Positions 1 through 14,100 of a stretch of DNA of 64,000 bases are shown piece by piece. How positions within the stretch are numbered: the stretch's first letter is position 1; each line of letters starts with the position of its first letter. A program made the position numbers and the translations under genes. Source of the stretch: Tubiluchus corallicola (lineage: Eukaryota; Priapulida; Priapulimorpha; Priapulimorphida; Tubiluchidae); assembly GCA_030141605.1 (NCBI GenBank), contig JAQGDQ010000137.1, positions 248,001-312,000 on the forward strand, written 5' to 3'. The notes below the pieces were generated by a model. It was not told the origin of the DNA. It ran no database searches and saw nothing but the letters and a program-made list of their open reading frames with translations.

Positions 1-3000
1 AACACATTTCAGCATAATTCTACTGTTCCGATTTTTTGGAACACCCTGTACAATGTGATAAAACGATTGCAACAGATCTTTCCTGTAAAACTCCATAAGA
101 AGTGGGCAAACAGATACGAAAAAATGATATTCAGCATACACGAGGAAGCTACTACAGTCTACCATATCCCATGTGCTCCGAAGTCATCGTAGTCACTAAA
201 ATTCCTCCACTTAAAGCCTTTTGGGGCAGTTAACAAAAGTGTAATGCAATATGTTTCTAGAGACCAAAGTGGTTAAAAACCGTGTGCACAGAGAAGTAAA
301 GTCAAAAAGTAAACTCCAAACAAAAACAATTGTCTTACTAACAAATGGTTAAAACACCAAGCTTCTAAGAAATATCAATTAGTGGTAATTGCTAATAATT
401 GAAATATACATCTATTACGGCTAAAGTAGTGAGTATTGATAAAATCTTGCTATCCTTCATTTTAATGTGTTGCTAAGGAAGCGTTCATCTTCCTTAAAAT
501 CGTGCCTTGAAATGTGTGATTATAACTATCTGAGATGCTTCAGGCTGTCTGAAGTGTATTGTACCTCTAAACTTTGCAGCACATGGAGGGGCAAATCAGG
601 CCTATATGTACCATTCTTGCATGTCAGAGCTCTCTCAGATGTACTTAATTGTGCTAAGCCTTATCTATGCACATATTTTTTCAAGTTATTAATTTATTAA
701 TTAGTTTTATCTAATAACTCTCACTTATCTTTTATCATTTACTGTGTGCAATAACTGTACGGATGCTTTCATGCTTAAAATAAATAAAAACTGAGACTGA
801 AAAATTGAAATATACAAGTAACACATCCATTATACTGTAGAAGTGCTTACCTAGTTAAATTAATCAAATAATCACTTATCAAATAGCATTCCACAATACT
901 GACTGCAGTCAAGTATCAAAACTTATTTAGAACACAAATAAAATTGAACAAAAAGTGCATTTTTCTTTTACATCCTGCTTCCAATTTTCGTTTATTTAAA
1001 AAAATAGATTTAACAAAGCCATTAACTGCAGTTGGTACAAAGTTCTAAACGAGCACGCCTAACCTGCTGTTTGGAAGTGGATCATTAACTGCCACATAAA
1101 AATAATGCATCATAAGAAAACCACGCACTTAAGAATTTCAAAGGACAGAAAGTCACAATTTTCAAATTCAAACTCAAACAGGTGTTTATTTGCATGTTCA
1201 TGATGTAAATGAAACAAATAAATGTATTTGATTATCATGGTGAAAAGTTTCAAGTTTAAAGTTTATTTATTACACATCGGACTTAAACGTACATGGGACT
1301 CTGTGTAAAAAATGCACATGAACGTGGCAAACTAATAATACTTACTAATCATAAGCTAGACTGAGGAGCTCTTAGCATGGCGATTCTGCCAAGGCCACCT
1401 CAGAAAGAAAAGAAAAAACAAATGACAATGGACGTAGAAGAAAGAGGACGGCAAAAGACCCTAACGGTGAACCTATCAATCGATGAAAGTGTTAATGGTA
1501 CTATAACAACCTGACTCACGAATAGAATATATTATTACTATTCACTTAATGCTGACTTGGCTGATGATTGGTTGAAATAACAGCCGAGTGGTATTAAAAT
1601 AGATGTTAAGAAAAATAGGATTAGCAATGCATCTAGATATGACAAAATACCAAACTAATACAAATTTTGTAATTATTAAAAGTATGGCACAATTAATTGG
1701 AAAATGTTGGAATGTTCAAGATATTGAAGCTGTATAACATTTAATTCCTTATTAAGTTTGAGTGTATATTCAGCAATATGTGATATTTGTTGCAGACCAA
1801 CAATCCGACATGCTAGGCAACTAAAACAAAAGCAGGCATAGTTTCCATGTTTGCCAAACAATTCAGACTACAAACAATCCATTAAAGTAACGGTATCATG
1901 TTGAATTGTGTTTACAAAGCCATTTTTAAGAAGGAAACTGAACACTTATCTGTTAACTTCAGAAAACTGGGGCATGGAGAAAGAAAATTGACCTTAACAG
2001 TTCCAACAGTGACTAGTATTTGAGAAGCACCAAATTGAGTAAAATAAACACAGAAAACACTAAAGACACAATAACAAAAAACAATATATTTTGATTTTTG
2101 TGTACAACAATGTATTTCAATAATGATCACCCATATAATTTCTATTATTCAGTTTACCAGTGCCCCTTTACTTTTAGGTGCTGCCATGCCTTAATAAAAA
2201 CTGCTTTTTTCTTTAAAATAACAAAACTATTTTAACAAAAAAATAGACGTAAAAGATGTATAAACAGGGCAATCTTAATGCATGGGAACACTGGACAGTT
2301 TCCCAGGGGACCCACAAGCATAGGGGTCCTATGCCAATTTGGGTTTCACTGATATGTATGGAAAATGACATCCCGAGGACCACTGACTTCAAGCAAATTA
2401 TAAAGCAATTCTCTACAAAGAAATCTCGCAAATGTATGTGTTGAACGCTTGATTAATAATAAATAATTCACAGCAATTTCATACTGTGCCAGTTCCGCCT
2501 GTATACTTTAAACATTGAGTATCATTTTCATGTTGAAAATTTTCGTGTTTTTCAAGGCTCATGCTATATTGTTCAAACGTTTGTGTTGACTAATCTTTGC
2601 TGTACATGTATAGCATATTTTGAATGTTTACAATACAATAAATACAAGTTAAATTTTATCAACAATTTGCATTTTTATTCCTGTGTGTGGTTGTGTAGGT
2701 AGGGAACACGGTGCACTGTTTTGCCCGGGGGCCTGTAATTTTGTTAAGATGGCCAGCATATAAACGAACAATCTCAAACTTAATATCAATCTTCGACATT
2801 GACAGCAGAGCTCCTGGCGGGAAATTAAAAAATACTGAAATTAAAATTTCATTTCTCTTTGTTTTTATTAATTCTTTGATAATGAATATGCAAACTCCAC
2901 CTTCCTAATCAACAAGTACTACGAATAATAACCTTAACACTAAAATAAACTACTAATAATAAGACTTTAGAATTTTTTTACTTTTTTCAAACTTTTGAAG

Positions 3001-4352
3001 CATTAGAAAAAATAAAACTGATAACAAAAGAGTTGTACTAAATATACGAAAGAAGTGATGAGCTCTGTTTAGCAATACAATCTTATCTTCTTTTAGTTTT
3101 TTCATACTCTAATTCACATTACTGTCTTCCACTATAATTTAGTCTTTACCTAATGATAGTTCAGAATAGTAATCATCTACAACTGTTTGACTCTAGTGTC
3201 AAATGGTAGTTGAGAATGTGCTATTTTGCAATTACATTAATAACAGGCGTTAGTGGAATCTTTAGAATAGGTATTCTTTACTGAATGATGTGGAATATGC
3301 AGTGATGTTTTAAAAATGAGAATAAGATGGGTCCTCGTAAATAAAGTTTTGGTACGACCAATGACACATACCTGGTCTACACAAAGCTGCAGGGAACGAG
3401 TGTCCTGCACGGTGCAGACGAGAAGAATATTTTCCATGATTATAAGGTTTCTTTGGTAAAAATGCAGTTTTTTATATTGATAAAGTTAGATTAGTTGCGA
3501 ATGGACAAATACAGATTATGTTGATTCATTTCAAGTATTTCAAGAAACTAAAACTCAAACTATAATTATATAATATATTGTTTGAACGTTTAATATTGTG
3601 CCCTAAATAATATGCAGGGTTTTACGATAAACTTTTATCATACCTGAAATGGCACCGTCCCAGTTGGGATATTGGGGTGTTTACAAAACAGCATTTACAA
3701 GACAGAGGTCACTCGGGATAAAAGATGTGAATACACTTTGATAACAAAGAAGATCTTATAACAAGTCTCTTTAATTTTATAAAATTTCTAATAAAGCCAG
3801 TAAAAGCGATTAAACGAAGCCAGCTAATTTGGGGAAGAAAAGGCAATGTGAAAATATGTTCCAAAATCTTTCCACACAAAATTAGATTAGTTTGCATCAG
3901 GCTTGCCTGTTAGAAAGACCTAAGTAAATGAAAATTCTTAGTAATTTAAATGTTCGCGCCAATAGGGAAGATGTCGCTGTTTCGCTATTCACAACGTACA
4001 TCAAAAAACATCACTGGCTAACCAAAAAATACATTAATTAATTATGATTTATTTAATGATTTTATGACAAGCTTACACATTTGCTTAGTTAGCAAAGTGT
4101 GCGCTAAGCCTGCAAATGCTCTGATTACTTTTTCAAATTTGATGCAATGTTATCTGAATCCAAATGAATTATGCTCAAAATGGCTGCGACTGTCATTGCG
4201 GGAGTTAAAATTTAGTTGTTTCATACAGCATCACTGCCAATACAAGCTCCTATGCAATAAGACAGCATGTAAGCGATACACAATTTCAAGACAAACTTTT
4301 TAAGCTTAATTTATAAATACAATGGTTGTCATCTAGCACATGAAGTACTTAC
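1..4352. other. Myosin V intron sequence, no exon recognised
   Basis: A+T-rich DNA left of the last myosin exon seen. Translations in all frames are short and low in information. Near 37-55 there is a mariner-like end motif (TTGGAACACCCTGTAC). At 4064-4303 there is a dispersed repeat that recurs twice elsewhere. I found no exon matching the next myosin segment. Confidence 0.5.
4064..4303 (-). repeat. Dispersed repeat family A, copy 1 (reverse orientation)
   Basis: The reverse complement aligns by eye with 50079-50313 and 32230-32430. Shared blocks in order include TGTCTTGAAATT, CTTATTGCA, GATGCTGTAT, CAGCCATTTT, AACATTGC, AAAGTAATCAGAGCATT and GCGCACACTT. It ends 50 bp before a myosin exon. 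No tRNA-like promoter boxes or terminal repeats were seen, so its class is unknown. Confidence 0.6.
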
Positions 4353-7300
4353 CGCAGTACGTGTATATTTCCCGTGAGTCATGAAATCTAACTTGGAGAT
4401 TATACAAAACTGAAAAAAGCAAAATAAAATATTTAGCATTTTATTAAAAAGTAGATGACAAAGAAGCGGCAATAGTATTATTAAAAACTGCTATCAGCTC
4501 AGCACTATTATTAGTAGAATTAACTGAAGATGCACGATAGTCACACATCACAAACAAATACAATTACCGCACAAACATTAGAGTCTATAATAAGGATCTA
4601 TAGTCAGCAGTTTATATACAGTGAATCTATTTAGTCTGTACAATGTGCAAAAAAGTCCACTACCTTTCCCTAAAAATTATGCTCTGAACTTTTAGGGACA
4701 ATACGAGAAGTTTCCATCTTTTCAAACTATTTGAGATTTAGTTTACAGATACATTAAGCAGAAACTGTACAATTCATTCAATACACAATTGAATTAGTAC
4801 AATTCAGTTACCTTTTCAGTAAAACTAAAGGGAAAAGAGAGTCAAACATTTCTTTAAAAAAACAAATTACTGCCTTTCATCTTGGGAAGCACAAATTTTT
4901 AGTTAATTCATATCTATCAATTTAGATAAGCCGTTTGCTAAAAGAACCCCCCACCAAAGAAAGTGATGATATGTTTCTCTTGAGAATTATAAACCAAACT
5001 ATTGTCCTTTATTTTGGAAAGCACAGTTTTGTTAGAGAAGGCCTTATGATTTATATTAAAGAATAATTATCTTCTGTCAAATTTGTTGGAGAAAGAATTG
5101 GAACACAACTTTTTAAACCTGAAACCAGGGGATTACCTCTTTCTGGAACGTAAGGCGCATATATGACGTAAGTCTAATTATTCTTTAATATAAATGGTAA
5201 GTTTATCAATTCTGGCTAACCAGAATTAGAACGTCACTTTGAGCCAATTAATTACCAGCTAACTGGTTAATTAATTAACCAAAAGTTTGGTTAGTTGACT
5301 AGTACCTGCAGGTTCATGAAGGTAACTAAGAGATGTCAGGTCATTTTGACCAATGAGTATCGCTGGATTACGAAGGAATGGCAGCTTCTCTGGAGAAGGA
5401 ATTTCGAGTGTTTCTTGCTGTAAGAACACAAAAAAAAACAACGTAAGAAAAGATTTTCACATTTCAAATCTTTGAAAAAGAAAGCATTTTACCATTTTTG
5501 CTAAACTTCGACACACTGCAAAACAGAATCCAGCATGTAACGACTACTTGTCAAAATGTTTGCGGCATGAGCAGATCCCAACTCACTATTAAGACTCATT
5601 CTAACACTAGATGAGCCATTAAACCAGCAGAGGTGTGTCAGCCATGTTCAGATGTACATACATCTTCAGTCTACTCTACAAAGTAAGCACCCAAAATTCT
5701 TCGAACCCTTGGTTATATAAAATATAGTCATATAAAATGCACACGTTTGCCCACTCAGCCATGTACCCTGCTGCATGTATGACTGTCACAATTAATGTAT
5801 GCTATGCATTACTTGTACGTATTACAGATGCCAAAACCTTTCTTAAATCACCAGGATTGAAATTATTTCGTGTAGGATTTTCGTGTAAGTTTACACAAAA
5901 GTATTTTAATAACAGTATAAAAGTATATAAGTTCATAAAAAGTTCAGTATAAGCATATTTCATAAGTGTAACAGTATATGATTTTAATAAAAGTTGTTAG
6001 GCCTGCACATGCATAGAAGATTAGCAATTTTAGCGTGAAAACAGTACTTTTAATTTTTAGCAATAGATACACATTTGCACAACTCATTTTTAACAACAAT
6101 AAGACATCAAAAGGTTGGTATAGCACTTGCCAGCCTTTTAAAAAATCTGTTATTAAAATAATTTCACGTACCCTTAAATGAAAATTTTACCAAAGAAACG
6201 ACATAACCTGTGTAAGACATATATAATCCTAAAATCTGTGAAACATCAGGGATTTATGGATAACATAAGTAAAAGAAATGATTATATGTCATATTCCTAG
6301 AGATTAACCCATTAGATGACCCTTGTCAGCAGTCGTCCTTCATTTTAGAAGAAAAGAAAAGTGAATAATAAATATTTGGTGGGTCTACTCTAAGTAATAA
6401 TAACACCTTACTAGCAGTGACAGTATGACAATGCAATTCAAAAAAGTGATACTAATCCATGACATGACAAATGCCAATATTGCCTCGCATGCATCTTACA
6501 CAGTCGGTTTCTTTGCGCACAGTTTGTGTTTATATACCCAAAATTATCACTGTATGAATAGTGATTAAAGTTACTGAGTGACTAATCAGTAAGCTAACAA
6601 CGTGCAGGTGTGCCTACATTTGCATAGCTAATTAGAACATACAATGACTACATGCAGGTGATATAGCCGCTAGAAAATTCAATTTGAAATCGGAAATGCA
6701 CATAAGTGGTTGACAATTTGTCTTGCAAAAATTACAATTTGTCGTAATCAACCTTTCTTGTTAATAATATGCTTTCTCTGATAGACGAAATGCTACACAC
6801 TATATCATTACCCAGTTTTTTCAAATGGAAATCATCGAAAAGGCAACGCAATTACGTCATTATTCATTGGATTATCGTCTCCACCATCCGTCAGCAATGG
6901 TGCAATTTTTGCGTTACATATTTAATTCGAATATCATTAGAAAGACTGCGTGCATGTACATATGATAAAATACACGATTAATTTAATGGTGTAATCAACA
7001 AATCTCATTCAGTGAGACTGATATAATCAAACTGGCCCACTTAAACAGAGCATGTCGAACTACAGGCAATCGAGACTCGTGGAAAACCTAGGGGCAGTTA
7101 CCGTCCGTGTACAATTCGCAAAAAGTGCCCATTTCTAAAAATAACTAGCTACATATATTAAAACAGCTAAACTATATTCGAAATCAGTGAGAAATACAAA
7201 TTAGTACAATAATAATTAGCAAGTTAAAACCAGCTCTTTTGCATGAAAATAAAGGCTTAGATTTGTCATTTTCAATTATACTGCTTTCAAAAGTTCTGAA

Positions 7301-10300
7301 AGAGAAGGCCTGAAAGGAGGTTGAGCAGCTATAGTTACTTCTTTCACGAGAGAGCTTTTGATAACTCTGGATATGCCGTCGTCATCACAAAAGTTGTGTG
7401 GTTGTGAACATGTGGTTCGAATCACGTCTCTCTGGTGTACGAAGACAGCACGCCAAAACTGTTGATTCTCACATCCACCGTTTTTCAGAGGTTTAACAAT
7501 AAACGCGCAATTACTTGTTAAAATTGGAATGACCTATAGGCTATAGGGAAAAGAGTTCATTTATCAAGATAACATCTTTCTCTGTGCCTAGTTTTTCACA
7601 CGCTCACAGGCTTAAAGCCAGACGATTTTGAAACCTGCTAAAATATTTAGTATAACAAGAAAGTCAAAACTGTGCAGACTCCAAATCAAGTTAACCTGTA
7701 AGCTGTAACTAAAGGTAAATACAAGTACTTTCACTGGTCTATTTACACAGAACCTTGAACAAAGAAAATAATTTATATTATGAATGTCGACTGTTTGTTA
7801 GTTGTGCGTTTGTTCGCTATTTCAACGTATTATGTCGGTCATATCACAAACTAAATCACTTATCCACCTGATTTGTTTTGGGGAACCTGATGCAGTCAAC
7901 ATAACGGCTCTTGTTGACAACAATGGGGTAACTCTTTATTACTTACCTTTCGATGCAGGCTTGCATCTTCATGGGTGACCGGTAATAAAATCACAGGAAA
8001 AGTCACAGGAAAAACGTCACAATTTAGCTACAGTTAGGGGTTAAGGTTATTTTTTTCCTGTGCCTTTTTTCTCCTGTAACTTTTTTCTTATGACTCTTTA
8101 CGTGCGATTCTTTTACATGTGACTTTTTAAGCTGGATTCTCGTCATCATCACAGCACTTTCACAATCCATGTAGAAATTATACGCTAAATTATAAACTCT
8201 GACGATGATAATGCAAATCTGCATCGACACGTAACAGCAATAAAGAAGTACCATGTTGTTATCAATAACTTTAACGTGTATTTCTAGAACAATTATCAAC
8301 ACACACACACACACGAACTCTGATTGATTAAGATAGCTTACAGGGACAGCTATGTAACACGAAATTTTCTACCCCCAAAAAACAGCTAGTTGCAGTTAGC
8401 TACTTCAATCTCTATGACAGTAACTGTTTTCTACCCCAAAAAATAGCTAGTTGCAGTTAGCTGCTTCAATCTCTATGTACAGTAACTGTACGACTTAGGA
8501 ATGCTTTCGTGGCTGTCGCCTTTTCAAATCCAGATTTTATCGACGTTTTGGTGAATGAATTGAATCGATTTTGTTCGTTGGAGAAACGGTTTAAAGCGAT
8601 CAACTTGAAACGTTTCCAGAATGTCTCCAAAGAAAAAAATGCGTCCAAATTAAGCACTCATGTGCCCCCCCCCATAAAGTTTAGTTAAAATGACTATTTT
8701 GATGGCTAAACAACTTCCAAAGTCGTTACAGGAAAAGCGTGCCGCTCAGCATAAAAACCCTTATAACGTTGCTAATTTTCCTTTCAACAAGTGCTCTTCA
8801 ACTGAACAATGCTTTTTATATGCAAATAAAACACAAAAATAAAATTTTATAGTTTTCACGACAGGTTTGCGAAATTGTGCTGTATCAACGTAACATGCTG
8901 CCAGAAACGAAGAGCGGGTACAGCATTCAGGCCCAGGGGTAACAAACGCTGTACATTCACAGGTCAAACAACTTTCACTTTTATACTGGTTATTGATCTT
9001 CACAGAAGTTTATGGGAAATCTCTTAAAAATATGTGGCCTCTTTAGATCGAATTAAGATGTCACGATTTTTATTGAACCTTGTTAGAAAATGTATGTGAA
9101 ACAACCTAGAACAATCGAAAAAGTTAATGTTATAGGCTATTTGTCCAAACAATTTACCCGAAATTAAGGCATACCTTCATGTTGACTATGTTGGACACTA
9201 TTTACTATAGGACTAACTAACACTATTTAGTACTAACTAAAACGAAGACAATCTGATCCGCAGAATTTTATTCAAAAAGATATTAAATATACTGTTGGTG
9301 ATATGGTAACCGGTAAAGTCACAGTAAAAAGTCATGGTTAGAAAACAGTCGTACAATTAATTTTGGCTAGGGCTGGAATTAGGGTCATTTCTTTTTACCT
9401 GTATTCGATGATATATATTTTGGAAGACAATAAAATTGTAATTATAATTACTTTTCAAACAGAAGTGCGACGTGATTGGGTAATTTTTTTAACAATATGA
9501 AGTTGTTGTTACGCCCTGTGTCCAATAGGCATAAGATTGCATACACAAAACGTTAACTTTTATTGTATCAGTGGGTCAGAGTACACAATAGAAACGTAAA
9601 GTTAATTGCACTTTGCTTTGCAACTCTAAATGGAGCCTTTGTCAGCATGTTGTTTATTTAAGCAAATTAACAACCCGTAGAAGTCTGAACAGTGCTAGAA
9701 TTGAATTGCGTCAAAACGAGGTAAACTCATTAAACATACAGTGAATATTAGCAAGTCAGTAAATGGGAATGCAATATAATAGCACGTCATTTTACCCAAG
9801 GGTACTCCAGAGTCAGCTCTGAACAAAAGGCCGCACATTGTTAACAAAGGCGTAACTGGGACCTTCCCACATTTCAAATGAATCGCGGAATATGGTACAG
9901 TAGAAAGCTTGTGATACAGTTCAGGCTGTTAAGAGTTGGTAAATAAGAAAACCTCTTTTAGCCAGACGATAAAAAGTTAAATAAATGAGGGTAAACTTGG
10001 AGAGACGCAAAAATACGCAGCCTGACAAGGTGCAAATAGGCTTTCATGTAAAAGAGACGTCACAGCTACAGCTAAAACGAAGCAATAATTACCATCGAAG
10101 CTTCCCAACTTTTAAAACTAAAATTGTCTAGCAGTTTTTAGGTTATTCGCTTGCCAGTGGTCTGTTTCGTCGTGATGTTGTTGTCATTTAATAAACTTTT
10201 ATCAGTTGTTCACAAAATAGAATTACGCCATATTACACTTTTTTACGAAAAAACGGATCACGACAACCGTAACTTTCCGTAAATTGGGTTACACATGACA

Positions 10301-10996
10301 TATTCAGGAAAAATGGATTCCCTGACAAGGGTAAATTGTTTTCTAAATCACAAATTTAGGCAGCTGGGTAGAAAAAGCTCAACAAGCAATCCAATGCTTC
10401 GCATTCCGGACTAGTTTAAATTTAATATATGTTACTCAGCAATCATGCATAGTACGATATCGTATGTTTTCAACCGCTACCATCACTTTGCTGGCCCTTA
10501 AAAAAACTTCGTACCACGAAAAGACCAGTGCAGGACAAAAATAGCACAGGAGAAAAGGACACATTAGGAAACAGCTAATATTTCCAAAATTACGCGTTCT
10601 TCCTGTTCCACATTTACGTCCCGCTACTACATATACCATTTTACCTATACTGGGATAAGACCTCATACAACAAGAGCACTTATAATACCACCCAGTCTAC
10701 ACTGACAACATATACAGTATATCATGCTGCGTTAGATAATTGCAGTTTTCTAGATCACAGCGGTGCTTTAAACCTCTGCCAGACTAGCAGAAGATCAATA
10801 TCTACTTCACAGTAAAAGACTAGAATAAGTCTAGACACTTTCTACGAATGTAATTATTGCAATCTAGGCAGTTATAACTAACAAAACGAAATATAATAAA
10901 TGAAAGTCCCCTTTGATGAGCGTTGAAGATCGACGACTAGGTTGGAGCGAATCACTTGACTAATTTCGATATCAGTCGCATCACATCTATTTCAAC

Positions 10997-11032
<36 letters not shown>

Positions 11033-11077
11033 CACACACGCACGCACGCACGCACGCACACGCGCACACGCACACGC

Positions 11078-11120
<43 letters not shown>

Positions 11121-14100
11121 AAGCTGTAACCACAACATGCACTTTAATTTTCTACATACGTCGCCATCTTCAAATTCAATTTCGAGTTTGTCGTCAACAT
11201 AATCCGATATCAACTCAGCAGCTTTCCACACCGTATCCGGGTCTGGCAGCCAAACACGAGCTCCCTGAAAACATTAAAAAACATTTAGAAACTGGTAACA
11301 GGAAGAGAAAGAAATTAAGCATATTGTTTCCCAAATCACGTGTATTATTGCTTTTTTATAATACCTCATTCACGGCGAAATATCAAAATCGGTTTAATTC
11401 ACCTACTCTATTAAATGGGTGTGTTTAATGTTTAACACATGAATGTTACACAAGTCTTCAGTACAATAGGATTTTGCCAATGGATTAGTTGACCTAAAAA
11501 TTTGTATAATTTCATTTCTGTCTGATCAGGGAAACTTTTTGCTAAAAAACAAATTAAAATGTAGTAATGAAGTAAATTGATATGTAGATATATTACTGTA
11601 TGTATAAATATTTATTGGGTAATAAGAAAGAAGAAACATTACACTATACAAGTTAACAGTACAACTATAAATTTTATCACTAAAAAATGATTCACAAAAC
11701 CAGAAAGTTAAAAACACGTTAAAGTAACACCATAAGACAAACATTAAAACAAACAAGAAACAACTTCTTATAAGATGCATTTTTACACCCAAAATGATAA
11801 TGGTGTACAAATAGCACATGATAATCAACAGCGGGAAACTTTTTTTTGATATGTTAAGAATGGTTAAATGATCATCCCATTATACGAAATCAAATAAAAA
11901 ATTTAAAATAATAATAATAATAATAATACGAGTAATCATACACATTACTAACTAAAATTGGTTATACTAAGTAAATCAAACTTCGGTACATTTCCTATGG
12001 AATGCAACTCAGTGTTATCATCACTGTTCAATATGGATTACAAAAAAGTGGCCAATACAGACTAAAACATAGAACAGCTTATAATTATATCAAGTAATTA
12101 CACAAAATCACCAGATGCAATTCAAGAAAGAAATGAATCAACAGTGGTACGCAAGTGACTATTGAATGGTAAACGTTACAGCAGTCAAACTGATACTTTT
12201 CAAAGCGCGCATTGTATTTTAGATCTTAATGTTTGATCATTGCCATTCAGAGAGCTCAGATTCAATTGCAATTAATGGCTGGATTTATGGCACAGTTGCA
12301 CTGCTTAAAGATTTCAGCCCAACGTAACAATATAAGCCCAGAATCAGAAATTTTTTAAGAACTTCATATACCAAAAACATTTATATACATTTGTTTTTAT
12401 TCTTGCTAGTAATAACTTTGAATTCGCAAAGCACAATGTTTAAGTAAGTACTTAGAACACTTGTTATTTAAAGTCTAGTAATTGCTTCCACATATAATCA
12501 GGCACTTTAATGCTTACTCTTTACATTGTGCCGACGAGGGTGGACTCAAAGATATATTTATTGTGTGATTGAGGCCGTCGTGTATTCAAACAATTTGCAA
12601 TTTATATATTGTGATTAATATAAGCGGTACCTCAAAGAACAAGCTATTTGAAAGAACCTACCATCATAGTAAATAAATATATGTGCAAATAAACAACAGG
12701 ATACATAGTTTGTTTAACAGACAATCGTTGCAAAAGCAGCTAGAATGTGTCAAAAAACTAACCGAATATAAAGTATTAAATCGAATATTTTCAGAATATT
12801 TTGATGAAAAATTAAACAAAGAACTAGGCTGTCATTTTAGATTTTATTTAGCTTTCTATTAACATGATGGAGAAAGTTTATACATCCGAAATGGTTAACA
12901 AGGTAGGTTTAAATTCCATCATTCGACTCAGTAGTGCCTCTTTACAGTGTTGTTCACTGCACAACAAAAGTACTGTTTTGAAAAGTTAGAAAAGTCTATT
13001 AGAGTTGTACTAAAATACTATTCCACTTTCAAACAGACAATAATTTTTCTCAGTAGTACCTATTTAAACCAAAAATTAAAGATGGCATAGGACACACACA
13101 CACACATATATATATAGCTGAGTGGTCACAATCTCGATAAGCGGTTGGCTGTGAAGTTAATAGTACTGGGCAGGGTAAATAGATGGGTGACTTGTGGAAA
13201 AACTACTACTAGGAGTGGTCATCTGCCATAATGTCCTCACCTCTTCCCAGCTATTTCTCTCATGTGGGAGGATGCAAATGCATCAGAACATAGGAAGACA
13301 TACTGGTCAGTTTTAGAAGACCAACCTTGATAATAAGCTACATTGCGGCACAATATGCATTACGTAAGCTCTGCTGTTGAGTGCTGGAACCTGCCGACTT
13401 GCAGCGAACTAAGCTGTATCAAAAGTTATATACGCGTATTTCACATGTGCAAAATTACAGAAACATTTGTCAATTTGTTTAAAGAATCAAAGATCACAGA
13501 TGAATCTTTGACGAGGTCATCAGCAGTTACTATGCTTCATTGGGTTTCATGGTTTAATTGGACCCTCCACAAGGCACCCCCAAAACCAAAATGTTTGTTG
13601 GCCATTCAGCCTATTCTGCAATTTGCCATAACCACAATAGCGGCAGCAGAATTTATTGAAAGTTCTGTAAAATTCTTGCCCAAAATCCCGGTGGCAGACG
13701 TAACATTTTTCTTCTAAAATATGCAGCAAAACGTTGTACCTGGGAATAGACGCCCAAATGCTGTTCTGGGCTGAAGGTCTTCACCATGTCATTGCTTCTG
13801 TACCTCATACAAGTCATGGTTTCACTGGCTGAACAACAACTGGTGCAGTTAAATGAGAATTTTTCAGTAATGCGCAGTGCCTAGGCGCAAATCAAACGAA
13901 AACTAGGAAACGTGGGTTACTGGTAAATAAGAAGGTTCAACTTTCATCCGTCATTACACTTCATAGGTTGGTTAGAGCAACAGCACCGAGAAGCTTCAAA
14001 GTAAAGCGACACAGTAAACACAATGGTCATCGTCGTTGAAAGCACATTAACTTCTGATACAGTCTACTAAGGGGACTTGATTCACAACAGGTTTTGATTG

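Noticed and set aside
3237-3437. Minus frame MENILLVCTVQDTRS as the next myosin V exon
   Set aside because: It does not match the expected IVLVAINPY region and has no matching acceptor phase.
7283-7533. Minus-strand frame of about 84 codons after a possible acceptor, containing [17 protein letters not shown], which recalls the kinase-homology domain of receptor guanylate cyclases
   Set aside because: Only a seven-residue match (PPFRPSL), no neighbouring exons, and ends in a stop. The plus strand holds a box-B-like GGTTCGAATC, so a repeat is as likely. A profile search would decide.
13343-13830. A 124-codon plus frame and Cys-rich or basic minus frames ([29 protein letters not shown])
   Set aside because: Overlapping frames on both strands inside a myosin intron, next to a SINE-like fragment, with no family match and no consistent splice partners.
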